Source: Dehalococcoidia bacterium (GTDB lineage Bacteria; Chloroflexota; Dehalococcoidia; Lucifugimonadales; Lucifugimonadaceae). Taken from it: a stretch of DNA of 64,000 nt. A model generated the notes under the pieces. The model saw nothing but the letters and a program-made list of their open reading frames with translations. It was not told where the DNA came from and ran no database searches. Of the stretch, positions 9,777-19,547 are shown piece after piece. A program made the translations under genes and the position numbers. The stretch covers positions 81,274 through 145,273 of the forward strand of contig JAJEAU010000008.1 in the NCBI GenBank assembly GCA_022824185.1, written 5' to 3'. Numbering within the stretch: position 1 is the stretch's first letter; every line of letters begins with the position of its first letter.

Positions 9777-11141
9777 TCATGCAGCCTCGGCTTCGGTAAC
9801 GAATACGCCGTCTGTGTCTATCGGGTTGCCGTGAGCATCCACGACGACGGGCTGCGCTCCGTTTGCGATAGTGTCTTTCGTGACGATGCACTTCGACGCG
9901 TCTGGACAGGAGGGGAGAGCATACATCGTATCCATCAACACATCCTCAACGATCGCCCGGAGACCTCGCGCACCCATGCCGCGTGCTTGGGCGTATTCAG
10001 CTATCGCCACCAACGCGTCTTCGTTGAACTCAAGAGCTACTTCGTCTAATCCCAGCAGCTTCTCATACTGCGACACGATCGAGTTCTTAGGCTCGACCAA
10101 CACCTTCACCAACTGGTCAAGCGACAGATCCGACAATCCCACGACCACCGGTATTCGGCCGATGAACTCCGGTATGAAACCGTAGTTGCGCAGGTCTTCA
10201 GGAGTGACGTCGGTGAGGTCACGACCGTCCCCGTTTTGCCTATGTGGCAACGACGCGTACGCGTCGACAATGGCGTTAGTCCTGAATCCGAACCCGCTGC
10301 CTTCCCTGGTCCGTCTCTCACGCTTGCGGATCATCTGGTCGATCCCATCGAACGCGCCGCCCAGGATGAACAGGATGTTCTCGGTGTTGATCTGGATGAA
10401 TTCTTGATGTGGGTGCTTCCGTCCGCCATGAGGTGGAACATTGACGACGTTGCCCTCGAGGATCTTCAGCAGAGCTTGCTGAACACCCTCACCCGAGACG
10501 TCCCGCGTGATTGAAGGATTGACGTCCTTGCGAGCGATCTTATCGATCTCGTCGATGTAGATTATCCCGCGCTCTGCTCTGGCAACATCGCCTCCTGCGG
10601 CCTGTAGCAACCGCAAAAGGATGTTCTCCACGTCTTCGCCTACGTAACCCGCCTCTGTGATCGACGTGGCGTCCACAATGGCAAATGGGACTTTCAGTAT
10701 CTGCGCCAGTATCTGAGCCAGATAAGTCTTCCCGCAACCGGGAGGGCCCACAAGCATGATGTTGGTTTTCTGCAGCTCGATGTCGTCTTCCGAGCCGTTC
10801 TGCTGGCTGGCCAACAACCGTTTGTAGTGGTTGTAAACGCCGACGCTCAGAACTTTCTTCGCCTGCTCCTGACCGATGACGTATTGCTGGAGTTGATCGT
10901 AGACGTCTACCGGCTTAGTGGGGTAAACGTTGGTGGGACGAGCCTCCGTCGTTTCCGACCGGGGCGCTTGGGTGGCTTGGCGGATGATGCCTCGGCATCG
11001 TTCAACACATTCGTCGCAGATGAAGATGCTGTTCGGGCCGGCGATCAGCATGCGAATCTCTTGCTGCTGCTTCTTGCAGAACGAGCACCGTTTCTGGACG
11101 CGTCCCCGCTGGATAGAATTTCTATCGCCGCTACCGTTCAT
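9777..11141 (-). CDS. clpX: ATP-dependent Clp protease ATP-binding subunit ClpX
   Basis: N-terminal C4 zinc finger [27 protein letters not shown], Walker [13 protein letters not shown], Walker [11 protein letters not shown]; downstream of clpP. Confidence 0.98.
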   Translation of the reverse strand: MNGSGDRNSIQRGRVQKRCSFCKKQQQEIRMLIAGPNSIFICDECVERCRGIIRQATQAPRSETTEARPTNVYPTKPVDVYDQLQQYVIGQEQAKKVLSVGVYNHYKRLLASQQNGSEDDIELQKTNIMLVGPPGCGKTYLAQILAQILKVPFAIVDATSITEAGYVGEDVENILLRLLQAAGGDVARAERGIIYIDEIDKIARKDVNPSITRDVSGEGVQQALLKILEGNVVNVPPHGGRKHPHQEFIQINTENILFILGGAFDGIDQMIRKRERRTREGSGFGFRTNAIVDAYASLPHRQNGDGRDLTDVTPEDLRNYGFIPEFIGRIPVVVGLSDLSLDQLVKVLVEPKNSIVSQYEKLLGLDEVALEFNEDALVAIAEYAQARGMGARGLRAIVEDVLMDTMYALPSCPDASKCIVTKDTIANGAQPVVVDAHGNPIDTDGVFVTEAEAA

Positions 11142-11202
11142 TCAATCAATCCGTTTTCGATCGGCCAGTTCCCTTGAATTCGATATCCCTGCTGTCATCA
11201 GA

Positions 11203-11847
11203 TTACGCAGCACCAGCTTGCAATATTCTAGCGTCTCTCGGGTTTGCGTTGGAGGCATGGACCTGGTCAACCAACCCGTATTCCACCGCCTGCTCCGAGG
11301 TCATCCAGAAGTCTCGGTCACTGTCGCGCGCCACCTGCTCGTAAGGCTGCCCGGTATGATCCGCGATGATTTGGCGAAGCCTGTCTTGGATTCGGAGTGT
11401 TTCCCTAGCGTGGATTTCGATGTCTGATGCCTGGCCCTGCATTCCGCTCCAAGGCTGGTGCATCATGATCGTCGAGTTCGGCAGGGCGTACCTCTTGCCA
11501 TGTGCTCCGGCGGCGAGGAGTACCGTTCCAAAGCTCGCGCACAGGCCGACCGAAATGGTCGACACTTCGCAAGTCACGAGCTGCATCGTGTCGTAAATCG
11601 CCATTCCGTCGTAGACTGATCCGCCCGGCGAGTTGATGTACATATTGATGTCGCGTTCCGGGTCGTCCGCGGCAAGGTAAAGCAGTTGAGCTACGATCGT
11701 GTTCGCCACTTGAGACGTGATCGGCGTGCCCAAGAAGATGATCCGTTCCTTCAGCAATAGCGAGTAGATGTCGTACGCACGCTCGCCTCTCGCCCCGGTC
11801 TCAATCACCATGGGGATCAGGTTTTGCGGTGTCTCAAGTTGTGCCAT
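11203..11847 (-). CDS. clpP: ATP-dependent Clp protease proteolytic subunit ClpP
   Basis: [52 protein letters not shown]. Confidence 0.98.
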   Translation of the reverse strand: MAQLETPQNLIPMVIETGARGERAYDIYSLLLKERIIFLGTPITSQVANTIVAQLLYLAADDPERDINMYINSPGGSVYDGMAIYDTMQLVTCEVSTISVGLCASFGTVLLAAGAHGKRYALPNSTIMMHQPWSGMQGQASDIEIHARETLRIQDRLRQIIADHTGQPYEQVARDSDRDFWMTSEQAVEYGLVDQVHASNANPRDARILQAGAA

Positions 11848-11909
11848 GTTCGAGGGTCTCCATTTTGGTGTTGGTTCGGGTTTGGTGGGATTACGTGCGA
11901 CGAATTTGG

Positions 11910-13229
11910 CTATCCTGCTGCCACTGCTGGCGCGGCATCTTCGGACTGGCCGCGAGCCATTTTGAGGACCTGTTCAATCGTCCGTCGACGCTTCAAGAAG
12001 CCGATCACCGATTGCCGGGTCTCGTCGTTGTCTTCCAGCCTCTGTTCTTCGGAGGGGGCGTTTTCATTTGCGAATTCGATCTCTTTGGTTACGTCGTCGT
12101 CGGAGATGTCCGGGTCCACAGCTTCGACCAAGCTCTGGACAACCAGAGAGTTCTTGATCTCGCGTTCCGCTATCTCTTTGGCTTCGTTCAAGTCGTCTTC
12201 CGACAAATCTTCAACGTTGAACTGTTGGCCGGTCCGCGCCGCAACTGAACGTCGCTGCTGAACATATCGTTCGAGGACGTGCTGACTTTCGTGATCGACG
12301 ATGATCGGGGATATCGTGAACTCGCTGCTTTCGACCATGTCAGTCATCAACCGCTGCTGAATCCCGTTTAGGAACGTCTGCTCTGCGCGTTCCTCGAGCT
12401 GGTTGCGAATGTGCGTCGTCAACTGCTCGACCGTTTCCACTTCTGGCAACCCGACCGACGATGCCAATGCGTCGTCGAGCGGAGGCAGTACCTCCTCTTG
12501 CACTTCCTTCACATGAGCGGTAACGTGCACCGTCTTGCCCGCAAACTGAGGCGATTCGTTGTCCTCAGAGACTTCGAACGAGAACTCCTTGTCGTCGCCG
12601 ACGGACATCCCGATGATCCCTTGGTGTAGCCCAACGAATACCTCGCCGTAAGTCTCCAGGTCCAGATTGAGCTGGAATTGACGATCCTCAAAGTCCCACA
12701 CCAAGTCGTCATCCGCCGTCACCTTGATATCTAACGTGACGATATCGCTCTCTTCGGCTGCCCTTTCGGCGGTAAGCGAATAAGCCTGCGACCTACGCAA
12801 CTGCATCACCAATGCATCAACCGCTTCGTCGTCCACCTCGTCCGGCTGCTCGTCGTAGCGAAGCGACTGATAATCGCCTAACACCACCTCAGGCTTCGTC
12901 GGCACTGTCGCGACGATGGTCACGGTGGGTTCCGTCTGTTCGACGTTGTCAACCCGTGGCGGTGCGAAAGGAACTATCTCCTGTTCGCTGACGGCCTCAC
13001 CTACGGCTTCCGGCACCAGAGACTCCATCGCCTCTTCAACCAGGTAATCCTTGCCCACAAAGTTCTGCAATATGGCTCTTGGAGCCTTGCCTTTGCGGAA
13101 GCCAGGGATGTCGACTCGCTGGGCAACCCGTCTGACGGCCGCATTGATGTGGCGACCGACTCGTTCGGGATCAACCTCCAACCGGAGTACAATCTCGCCA
13201 TTGTCCGAGGATTCTCGTGATACGTTCAA
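11910..13229 (-). CDS. tig: Trigger factor
   Basis: [37 protein letters not shown] ribosome-binding domain; tig-clpP-clpX order. Confidence 0.95.
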   Translation of the reverse strand: MNVSRESSDNGEIVLRLEVDPERVGRHINAAVRRVAQRVDIPGFRKGKAPRAILQNFVGKDYLVEEAMESLVPEAVGEAVSEQEIVPFAPPRVDNVEQTEPTVTIVATVPTKPEVVLGDYQSLRYDEQPDEVDDEAVDALVMQLRRSQAYSLTAERAAEESDIVTLDIKVTADDDLVWDFEDRQFQLNLDLETYGEVFVGLHQGIIGMSVGDDKEFSFEVSEDNESPQFAGKTVHVTAHVKEVQEEVLPPLDDALASSVGLPEVETVEQLTTHIRNQLEERAEQTFLNGIQQRLMTDMVESSEFTISPIIVDHESQHVLERYVQQRRSVAARTGQQFNVEDLSEDDLNEAKEIAEREIKNSLVVQSLVEAVDPDISDDDVTKEIEFANENAPSEEQRLEDNDETRQSVIGFLKRRRTIEQVLKMARGQSEDAAPAVAAG

Positions 13230-13406
13230 TCCCTAACTCTTTCGTGTCGTCACGGCCAATTTCATCCGGATTGCAGGGCGCGCGAAAAGCTCATGTTTCG
13301 CCCTGATTCGAGGCGTTACGATTAATTCAATCTTAACTTACCGCCTGTTTCGTCCCGTTCAGGCGACGATCGAGAAGTCGGTGGCAACTTCGAATCTGCG
13401 CATCGA

Positions 13407-15203
13407 TCACTCTTCGATGTCAAGCGCGATGTGCAACTCTTCCAACTGGTCGTCGGCGATCGGCGAGGGCGCGTCGAACAGCGGATCCCAGGCCGATTGA
13501 GTCTTGGGAAACGCGATCACTTCCCTGATGTTCGATTGTCCGGCGAGCATCGCCGTGATGCGATCCAACCCGAGCCCCATCCCGCCATGGGGCGGCGCTC
13601 CGTAACGGAAAGCCTTGAGCAGATGCCCAAACCTGTCTTCGATCTCGTGGTCCGGATATCCGATTACATTGAACACTTTCATCTGCACGTCGGGATCGTG
13701 TATACGTATACTTCCGCTTCCTAACTCCACACCGTTGCAGGTCAAATCGAACAGATCGGCGTAAACCTTGCCCGGATCACTCTCGATGAACGGTATGTGC
13801 TCCTGCTTCGGTGCCGAAAAGACATGGTGAGCCGGCGTCCAAGACTGGGTATCCTCACCCCACTCGAATAGCGGGAAGTCATACACCCATGCAAACGTGA
13901 AGTCATCCGGATCGATCAACTCCAACCGCTCTGCCATTTCGGTTCGCAATGCTGACAACGCGTTGTTGGCCACCGTCTGCGTCCCGGCAACTATCAACAC
14001 TAGATCCCCAGGAGACGCTCCAGTCGCGTTGGCTATCTCCCTGACGATTTCCACGGACATGTAGTTTTTCAACGGCGATCGAATATGCGTATCCTCGATC
14101 TCAGCGATCGAACCTGCCGATTCGTCGATGGCGATGTACACCAGACCTTGAGCCCCAGCCGCACAAGCCACATCAATCAATCCATCCGTCTGACGTCGTG
14201 TGTAACAAGCACACCCCGGCGCAGCAAACGCCCGGATGACACCGCCGGAACCGGCGACCGCTTGAAACACCCGCGCCTCTGATCTCGCAGCAATCTCAGT
14301 GATCGTGCTCATCTCGAGGCCGAACCGAGTATCCGGTTTGTCCGAACCGTAGCGTTCAATGGCCTCGTCGTATGAGAGCCTCGCGAACGGCGTCCCCAGC
14401 TTGGCATCCGGCCGCGTCTCCCTCACGATCCGCGCGTAGAGTCCTTCGACCAAATCCATCACATCCTGTTGATGCACGAAGCTCATCTCGAGGTCGAGTT
14501 GCGTGTGTTCAGGTTGCCGATCTGCCCGCAAATCCTCGTCGCGGAAACATCGCGCGATCTGGAAATATCGCTCCACGCCGCACACCATCAACATCTGCTT
14601 CATCTGCTGAGGAGATTGCGGCAACGCGTAAAACGTCCCCGGCCGCACGCGAGAAGGCACAACGTAGTCGCGAGCGCCCTCCGGCGTCGACTTGATTAGG
14701 ATCGGCGTCTCGACCTGTGTAAACCCGTTCTCAGTCAGATGGTCCCAAATCAGGTGCGTCACCCGATGTCGAAGCTGCAATCGACCCAACATCTCAGGAC
14801 GACGAATATCGATAAATCGGTTGGCGATCCGCGTCGATTCGTCGGCATCGGTTTCGTCCTCCACTTCGAACGGCGGCGTCAACGAGCGATTCAACACCTG
14901 AGAATCGCTGACTATCAACTCGACTTCGCCAGTATCCAAGTTCGGGTTTGCGGCTCCGGGCAACCTCGCCCGGATCTTGCCCGTCGCCTGAATCACCCAC
15001 TCGCTGCGCATCCCTTCCGCCAAACTGTGAGCTTCGGGTGCGACCTCAGGATTGAACACAACCTGCAACAACCCTGTGCGATCCCTAAGGTCTACGAAAA
15101 TCAGATTCCCGTGGTCCCGCCGTCGGTGAACCCAACCCGCAACACTCATCTCCTTGCCGATGTCTGATGCCCGCGGCGCGCCGCAATCCGTGTCCTTGTA
15201 CAT
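13407..15203 (-). CDS. aspS: Aspartyl-tRNA synthetase (AspRS/AspRS-ND)
   Basis: GWVHRRRDHGNLIFVDLRDRTGLLQVVF; FRDEDLRADRQPEHTQLDLEMSF; PPHGGMGLGLDRITAML. Confidence 0.97.
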   Translation of the reverse strand: MYKDTDCGAPRASDIGKEMSVAGWVHRRRDHGNLIFVDLRDRTGLLQVVFNPEVAPEAHSLAEGMRSEWVIQATGKIRARLPGAANPNLDTGEVELIVSDSQVLNRSLTPPFEVEDETDADESTRIANRFIDIRRPEMLGRLQLRHRVTHLIWDHLTENGFTQVETPILIKSTPEGARDYVVPSRVRPGTFYALPQSPQQMKQMLMVCGVERYFQIARCFRDEDLRADRQPEHTQLDLEMSFVHQQDVMDLVEGLYARIVRETRPDAKLGTPFARLSYDEAIERYGSDKPDTRFGLEMSTITEIAARSEARVFQAVAGSGGVIRAFAAPGCACYTRRQTDGLIDVACAAGAQGLVYIAIDESAGSIAEIEDTHIRSPLKNYMSVEIVREIANATGASPGDLVLIVAGTQTVANNALSALRTEMAERLELIDPDDFTFAWVYDFPLFEWGEDTQSWTPAHHVFSAPKQEHIPFIESDPGKVYADLFDLTCNGVELGSGSIRIHDPDVQMKVFNVIGYPDHEIEDRFGHLLKAFRYGAPPHGGMGLGLDRITAMLAGQSNIREVIAFPKTQSAWDPLFDAPSPIADDQLEELHIALDIEE

Positions 15204-15346
15204 GTGAATTCCTACTGTGTTGTCATGTGTTCGTCGTGCGCGACAACCTGAACGATCAAATCAGATCGGCAGCCCGACTGATCTGCGATGCTGTCGCGAC
15301 GTTGGCAGATTTCGTCTGGACAGGCAAATCGAGATCGAAAGTCCCT

Positions 15347-16009
15347 CTATTCCTGGCCAGACCGTCGATTATCGGCATATCGCCACAGACCGGTCAGGAG
15401 AGCTGATGCCCCTACCACTTTCAAGAAGTCACCCGGCAGGTAAACGTACATCGCGTCCAACAGCAGCCTCTCTTCGGCTGGCCATGAGAAATCACCCAAC
15501 GCCAACCAGACCAAAGCCGGTAGATACACCGAAATCCCAGCCAAAACGTTGGCCCAAAGCGAATTCGCCCGGCCGAACCCGTATTGGCTCAGCGCGCCGG
15601 CAATCGCAGCAGCGAGCACAAATCCGATTAGGTAGCCGCCGGTCACTCCCGTGATGTAGATCCACGCTTCCGCTGGCGACGTGAATCCCCAAGGTTGGTT
15701 GGCGAACGCCAAGAAGCCCATCATCCCAATCAGCAGGTAAACGATTACCGTTCCCACTCCCCACCGGAAGCCCATCACACCTGCCGCTGTCAAAATGGCG
15801 AATGTCTGCAACGTCACCGGTGTCGGGTTGCCAGGCAGATAGAACCTAATCTTGCTGCAGATGACGATCAATGCGATCAAAGCGACCACCGCGCCGATGC
15901 GATGAATCAGCTTTGCATTCGGAAACAGCCAATCAAACAGCGATTGGCCGGCGGCGATGGGGAGCGACCGTTTGGCTTCTACTGGCCGCGCGATTGACGG
16001 TGTGTTCAT
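15347..16009 (-). CDS. bioY: Biotin transporter BioY
   Basis: YLPGNPTPVTLQTFAILTAAGVMGFRWG; GYLIGFVLAAAIAG. Confidence 0.9.
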   Translation of the reverse strand: MNTPSIARPVEAKRSLPIAAGQSLFDWLFPNAKLIHRIGAVVALIALIVICSKIRFYLPGNPTPVTLQTFAILTAAGVMGFRWGVGTVIVYLLIGMMGFLAFANQPWGFTSPAEAWIYITGVTGGYLIGFVLAAAIAGALSQYGFGRANSLWANVLAGISVYLPALVWLALGDFSWPAEERLLLDAMYVYLPGDFLKVVGASALLTGLWRYADNRRSGQE

Positions 16010-16054
16010 CCCGTCTATTATCTAACTTCCCGCGATTTGGCGGGATCAAAATCC

Positions 16055-16501
16055 TCAGTCGTCAAGCGGAAGGCTGTGGGTCCGTTTCTTGACCCCCAGA
16101 GATACGAACGTCTCCGTCCTTTGCACGCCCGGAGTCTTGCCAACATGATCGCGGATGAATTCGCCGAGTTTCTCGGCGTTGGGGAGCGTAGCCCACGCAA
16201 ACACGTCATAGGTGCCGGTCGTGATGCTGACCAACGTGGTGTACTTGAATTCCGCCATCCGCTGCGCAACCTCCTCCAACATGTCGGGTTCTACCTGCAT
16301 CCCAATCAGGACTTCCGACTGGTACCCCGCTTTGTGAGGATCCTGGACCATCGCGATCTCGATCGTCTTGTCGGTCGTGAGTTTCTTCAACCGACGACGC
16401 ACCGTCCCTTCGCTAACCTTCACCTTCTTCGCTATCTTCGAGTTAGCCAACCGGCCATCCTCGGTTAGCGCCGCGATTATCTGACGATCGATTGCGTCCA
16501 T
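16055..16501 (-). CDS. Lrp/AsnC family transcriptional regulator
   Basis: MDAIDRQIIAALTEDGRLANSKIAKKVKVSEGTVRRRLKKL HTH plus RAM-type C-terminal domain. Confidence 0.92.
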   Translation of the reverse strand: MDAIDRQIIAALTEDGRLANSKIAKKVKVSEGTVRRRLKKLTTDKTIEIAMVQDPHKAGYQSEVLIGMQVEPDMLEEVAQRMAEFKYTTLVSITTGTYDVFAWATLPNAEKLGEFIRDHVGKTPGVQRTETFVSLGVKKRTHSLPLDD

Positions 16502-16888
16502 CCAGCAGTTGCTCCTCTTCTAGTCGACACTCGGTCCTTTGTCCGTATATTCGGCATGCGGCAATCACTCGCCGAAATCGTTGAGTCGTGATTTGGCCCC
16601 GAAGTGACGAATATCGAAGGAATGTTTTCGCCCAGCTACGAGATTGCACCGCAAATTTTAATTCTATAGAGCGAAACCGCAAAAATCCACTCGTCCCAAA
16701 GCGCGCCGTGAAATCGCGCCTACCCCGATCTCGTTTTACAAGGAAGTTCGTTACTTTCGTAACGATTGCATTACAATTCTAACTGCGAGGTGCCCATTTT
16801 CATTGTCCCGCGCCGTTTGCCCCAATTTGGGGCGTAGAGCAGGACCTCCGAACGACCATCACCTACCGCACGGACAAACCCACGGAGA

Positions 16889-17254
16889 TTGCTAAACATG
16901 ATCAACGAGCAAGATGCCGCGATAGTCTCGTTCACGCCGGCCGCTTTGGACAAGCTGGCCGAGGTGATGGCTGAACAAGACGCTACGAACTCATATCTGC
17001 GCATATCGGCATCTGCGACCCCTCAAGGCGGCGTCGAATACGCTTTCGGCCTTGAGGACGAACCCGGAACCGATGACACCTCGCTCGAAGATGGCGCGGT
17101 CAAGGCTCTCGTGGACGAACAAAGCATCCCGTTGATCTCCGGATCTAGCATCGATTATGTCGAAGGCTTCCAACGCTCCGGCTTCGTGATTTCCAACCCC
17201 AATTTCGCTGGCGGTTGCGCTTGTGGTGGCGGTGGATGCGGATGTGGCGGTTAG
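16889..17254 (+). CDS. HesB/IscA-family iron-sulfur cluster assembly accessory protein
   Basis: VSFTPAALDKLAEVMAEQD..., DYVEGFQRSGFVISNPNFAGGCACGGGGCGCGG. Confidence 0.88.
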   Translation: MLNMINEQDAAIVSFTPAALDKLAEVMAEQDATNSYLRISASATPQGGVEYAFGLEDEPGTDDTSLEDGAVKALVDEQSIPLISGSSIDYVEGFQRSGFVISNPNFAGGCACGGGGCGCGG

Positions 17255-17338
17255 AATAATCCCTGACCCGCAAAGCACATCTACTTAGCGGGAAACGACC
17301 TAAACCATCGCCTTGCCACCAACTGGAGCACTCAAAAG

Positions 17339-17605
17339 GTGACCTACATAATCTCCAAAGGTTGCGTCGACGTCATGGACGGATCATGCGTTGACGTTTG
17401 CCCCGTCGACTGCATCTACTCCAAACCCGGCGACAACATGCTCTTCATCAACCCCGATGAATGCATCGACTGCGCCGCTTGCGAACCGGTTTGCCCGGAG
17501 AACGCAATCTTCCCGGAAGATCAAGTCCCCGAGGACGAATTCGAATACATCGCCCTCAACTACGACTACGACTACGACAGCTCCGAACCGGGCGTCAACA
17601 CCTAG
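17339..17605 (+). CDS. 4Fe-4S (2x) ferredoxin, GTG start
   Basis: CVDVMDGSCVDVCPVDCIY and CIDCAACEPVCPENAIF cluster motifs. Confidence 0.95.
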   Translation: MTYIISKGCVDVMDGSCVDVCPVDCIYSKPGDNMLFINPDECIDCAACEPVCPENAIFPEDQVPEDEFEYIALNYDYDYDSSEPGVNT

Positions 17606-17688
17606 ACAGACCTAGCCGGTCAGTTCAACCGCAGTCAAATCCAGGGAACTCGACCTCAAAGTCGCGCCTTGCTTCGGCGCGTTGAGCG

Positions 17689-18369
17689 TTACCCGATCGC
17701 CTGCAACGCCTCAGGTAACGGCATCCGGATTGTCGTGAATATCGGCGTCTCTGACTCCGTGTACTGTGCCCCCGGCACTTCACGCAGATCCATCACCAGC
17801 GACACGAACTCTGAAGGATCGTCGGTCTCAAACGCGACTACGAACTCCGGGTCGTCGATACCAAATGAATAGGTCGTGTTGATCGTCACCCCCGGATAGC
17901 CGTGCCCGATGCGGAAGTGATCGTTCATCATCCCTTGGCGCTCCTCCATCGACAAACCGTACCAAGGCCGCGTCTTCGTCATGGGGTAAACGATGAAATA
18001 TCGTTTGTCTTTCCGCTCGACGTCCGGGTTTCCGCCGCCATGCTTATACCTAGTCTGCCTACGAAGCGAGAGATATGAATGCGGCTGGTCAAAGTGCGCC
18101 ATCGCTTCACTGCGGTTCAACGCCGCCGCCGTTGAGTGGAATGTCTCCACACTCGGTGCGCTCTGAAACAGCAACAGATCAACATCGGCCCGTGTCCCTA
18201 CCGCGCTGAAACTCGATAGGGGCGATCCCGTTTCTGCTGCCGCGGCTTCGACTGTCGCAACCAAATCTTCGCGAATCTGCGACTTCCTATCCGGGTCCAA
18301 CAACCGCCAAGACGCTCGCGCCTTGAAGAAGGAGAACTTTACGTAGTCACCGTATTCGATGTTGGGCAT
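17689..18369 (-). CDS. Chlorite dismutase-like family (HemQ/coproheme decarboxylase type)
   Basis: VYPMTKTRPWYGLSMEERQGMMNDHFRIGHGYPGVTINTTYSFGIDDPEFVVAFE. Confidence 0.85.
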   Translation of the reverse strand: MPNIEYGDYVKFSFFKARASWRLLDPDRKSQIREDLVATVEAAAAETGSPLSSFSAVGTRADVDLLLFQSAPSVETFHSTAAALNRSEAMAHFDQPHSYLSLRRQTRYKHGGGNPDVERKDKRYFIVYPMTKTRPWYGLSMEERQGMMNDHFRIGHGYPGVTINTTYSFGIDDPEFVVAFETDDPSEFVSLVMDLREVPGAQYTESETPIFTTIRMPLPEALQAIG

Positions 18370-18560
18370 GGTCTATGGAAGGAGGTAGGGCGGATGCAGG
18401 AAGATGTCAAGAAATCGATCACGCCCTCTCGTCGATCAACACTCAAAGTATAGAAACCGCCTCGCATCGTCGCCGATCCACGCTCTTCGTAGACTTGAAA
18501 CCGTATCGGGTTCGACGGTAGCCGGCAATCCCGAGACACAGTCAAACCAAAGGACTTCCT

Positions 18561-19397
18561 ATGCCAACGTTGGCCCTCGTCTCCGTCATACACGACGACG
18601 ATCCGCTAAGGACCATGTTCGACTTCGCCATCGAGCACGACTTCAAAGCAGTCGAGCTTCACGGCAAATTCCACAATGCCGAATCGCTAACCGAAGCCGA
18701 AATCGCGTACCTCCGACGCGTATCCGAATCCAACGGAATCGGCTTAACTCTTCACTATCATCACGACGCACTGCCCGGATCCCATCGTCGCAGCGTGTGG
18801 GATAGCCTCCTCGAGAGTTTCACCCGCAACCTCGAGATGCTAGGCAGCTTGGGTGGGAAAGTAATTGTGCTTCACCCCGGAAAGATTGATGTGCCTACAC
18901 TCGATCGACCGGAAGACGGGTCCGAATTGATCAGACGCGAAGCCGTCAGAAACTTGAAACGCTTCGTGCGAACTGTGGCGCCTACCGCCGAACGCCTCGG
19001 CATCACGATCTGCATCGAAAATCTCAAACACGATCCTGGATTTGTCCTCACGTCGTACGAAGACCTCGCATCGGTAATCGACGATGCCAAATGCGATTAC
19101 GTTGGCGCAGTCCTCGACGTAGGCCATTGCATCATTGGCGACGGCCTGCCAGAAGCCATCGAAATCCTCGGCGACCGCATCAAACATCTACATCTCAACG
19201 ACGCGATCGACGGTATCGAACACAAGGAAATCGGCATCGGCACCCTCGATCTCGACGAAATGGCCCCGTTGATGTCCGATGAAATGAACATCGAGTTCGC
19301 GACACTCGAAATCGGCGCCCGCGATCCCGACTCCGATGGGATCATCCTCCGAAGCCGCGAAGTGCTCAAATCACACTACGGTGAGTCCGTGATTTAA
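18561..19397 (+). CDS. Sugar phosphate isomerase/epimerase (xylose isomerase-like TIM barrel)
   Basis: ITICIENLKHDPG...VGAVLDVGHCIIG...IKHLHLNDAIDG... Confidence 0.88.
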   Translation: MPTLALVSVIHDDDPLRTMFDFAIEHDFKAVELHGKFHNAESLTEAEIAYLRRVSESNGIGLTLHYHHDALPGSHRRSVWDSLLESFTRNLEMLGSLGGKVIVLHPGKIDVPTLDRPEDGSELIRREAVRNLKRFVRTVAPTAERLGITICIENLKHDPGFVLTSYEDLASVIDDAKCDYVGAVLDVGHCIIGDGLPEAIEILGDRIKHLHLNDAIDGIEHKEIGIGTLDLDEMAPLMSDEMNIEFATLEIGARDPDSDGIILRSREVLKSHYGESVI

Positions 19398-19400
19398 TGC

Positions 19401-19530
19401 CCTTCGTCATCCCGGGCTTTGATCCGTCCGCCACTCCGGGACGAGCACCAATCGGCGTTCACGGCCTTAAGCCAATCGTCATTCCGGGCCTATTGCCCCG
19501 TCATTCCGGCGAAGGCCGGAATCCAGAGGA
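19401..19530. repeat. REP-like intergenic repeat cluster (TCGTCATNCCGGGC units plus one GTCATTCCGGCGAAGGCCGGAATCCAG hairpin unit)
   Basis: TCGTCATCCCGGGC (about 19404), TCGTCATTCCGGGC (about 19476) and CGTCATTCCGGCgaagGCCGGAAT (stem 19503-19510/19515-19522). Confidence 0.7.
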
Positions 19531-19547
19531 TTTGGGAAGGGCACCAG

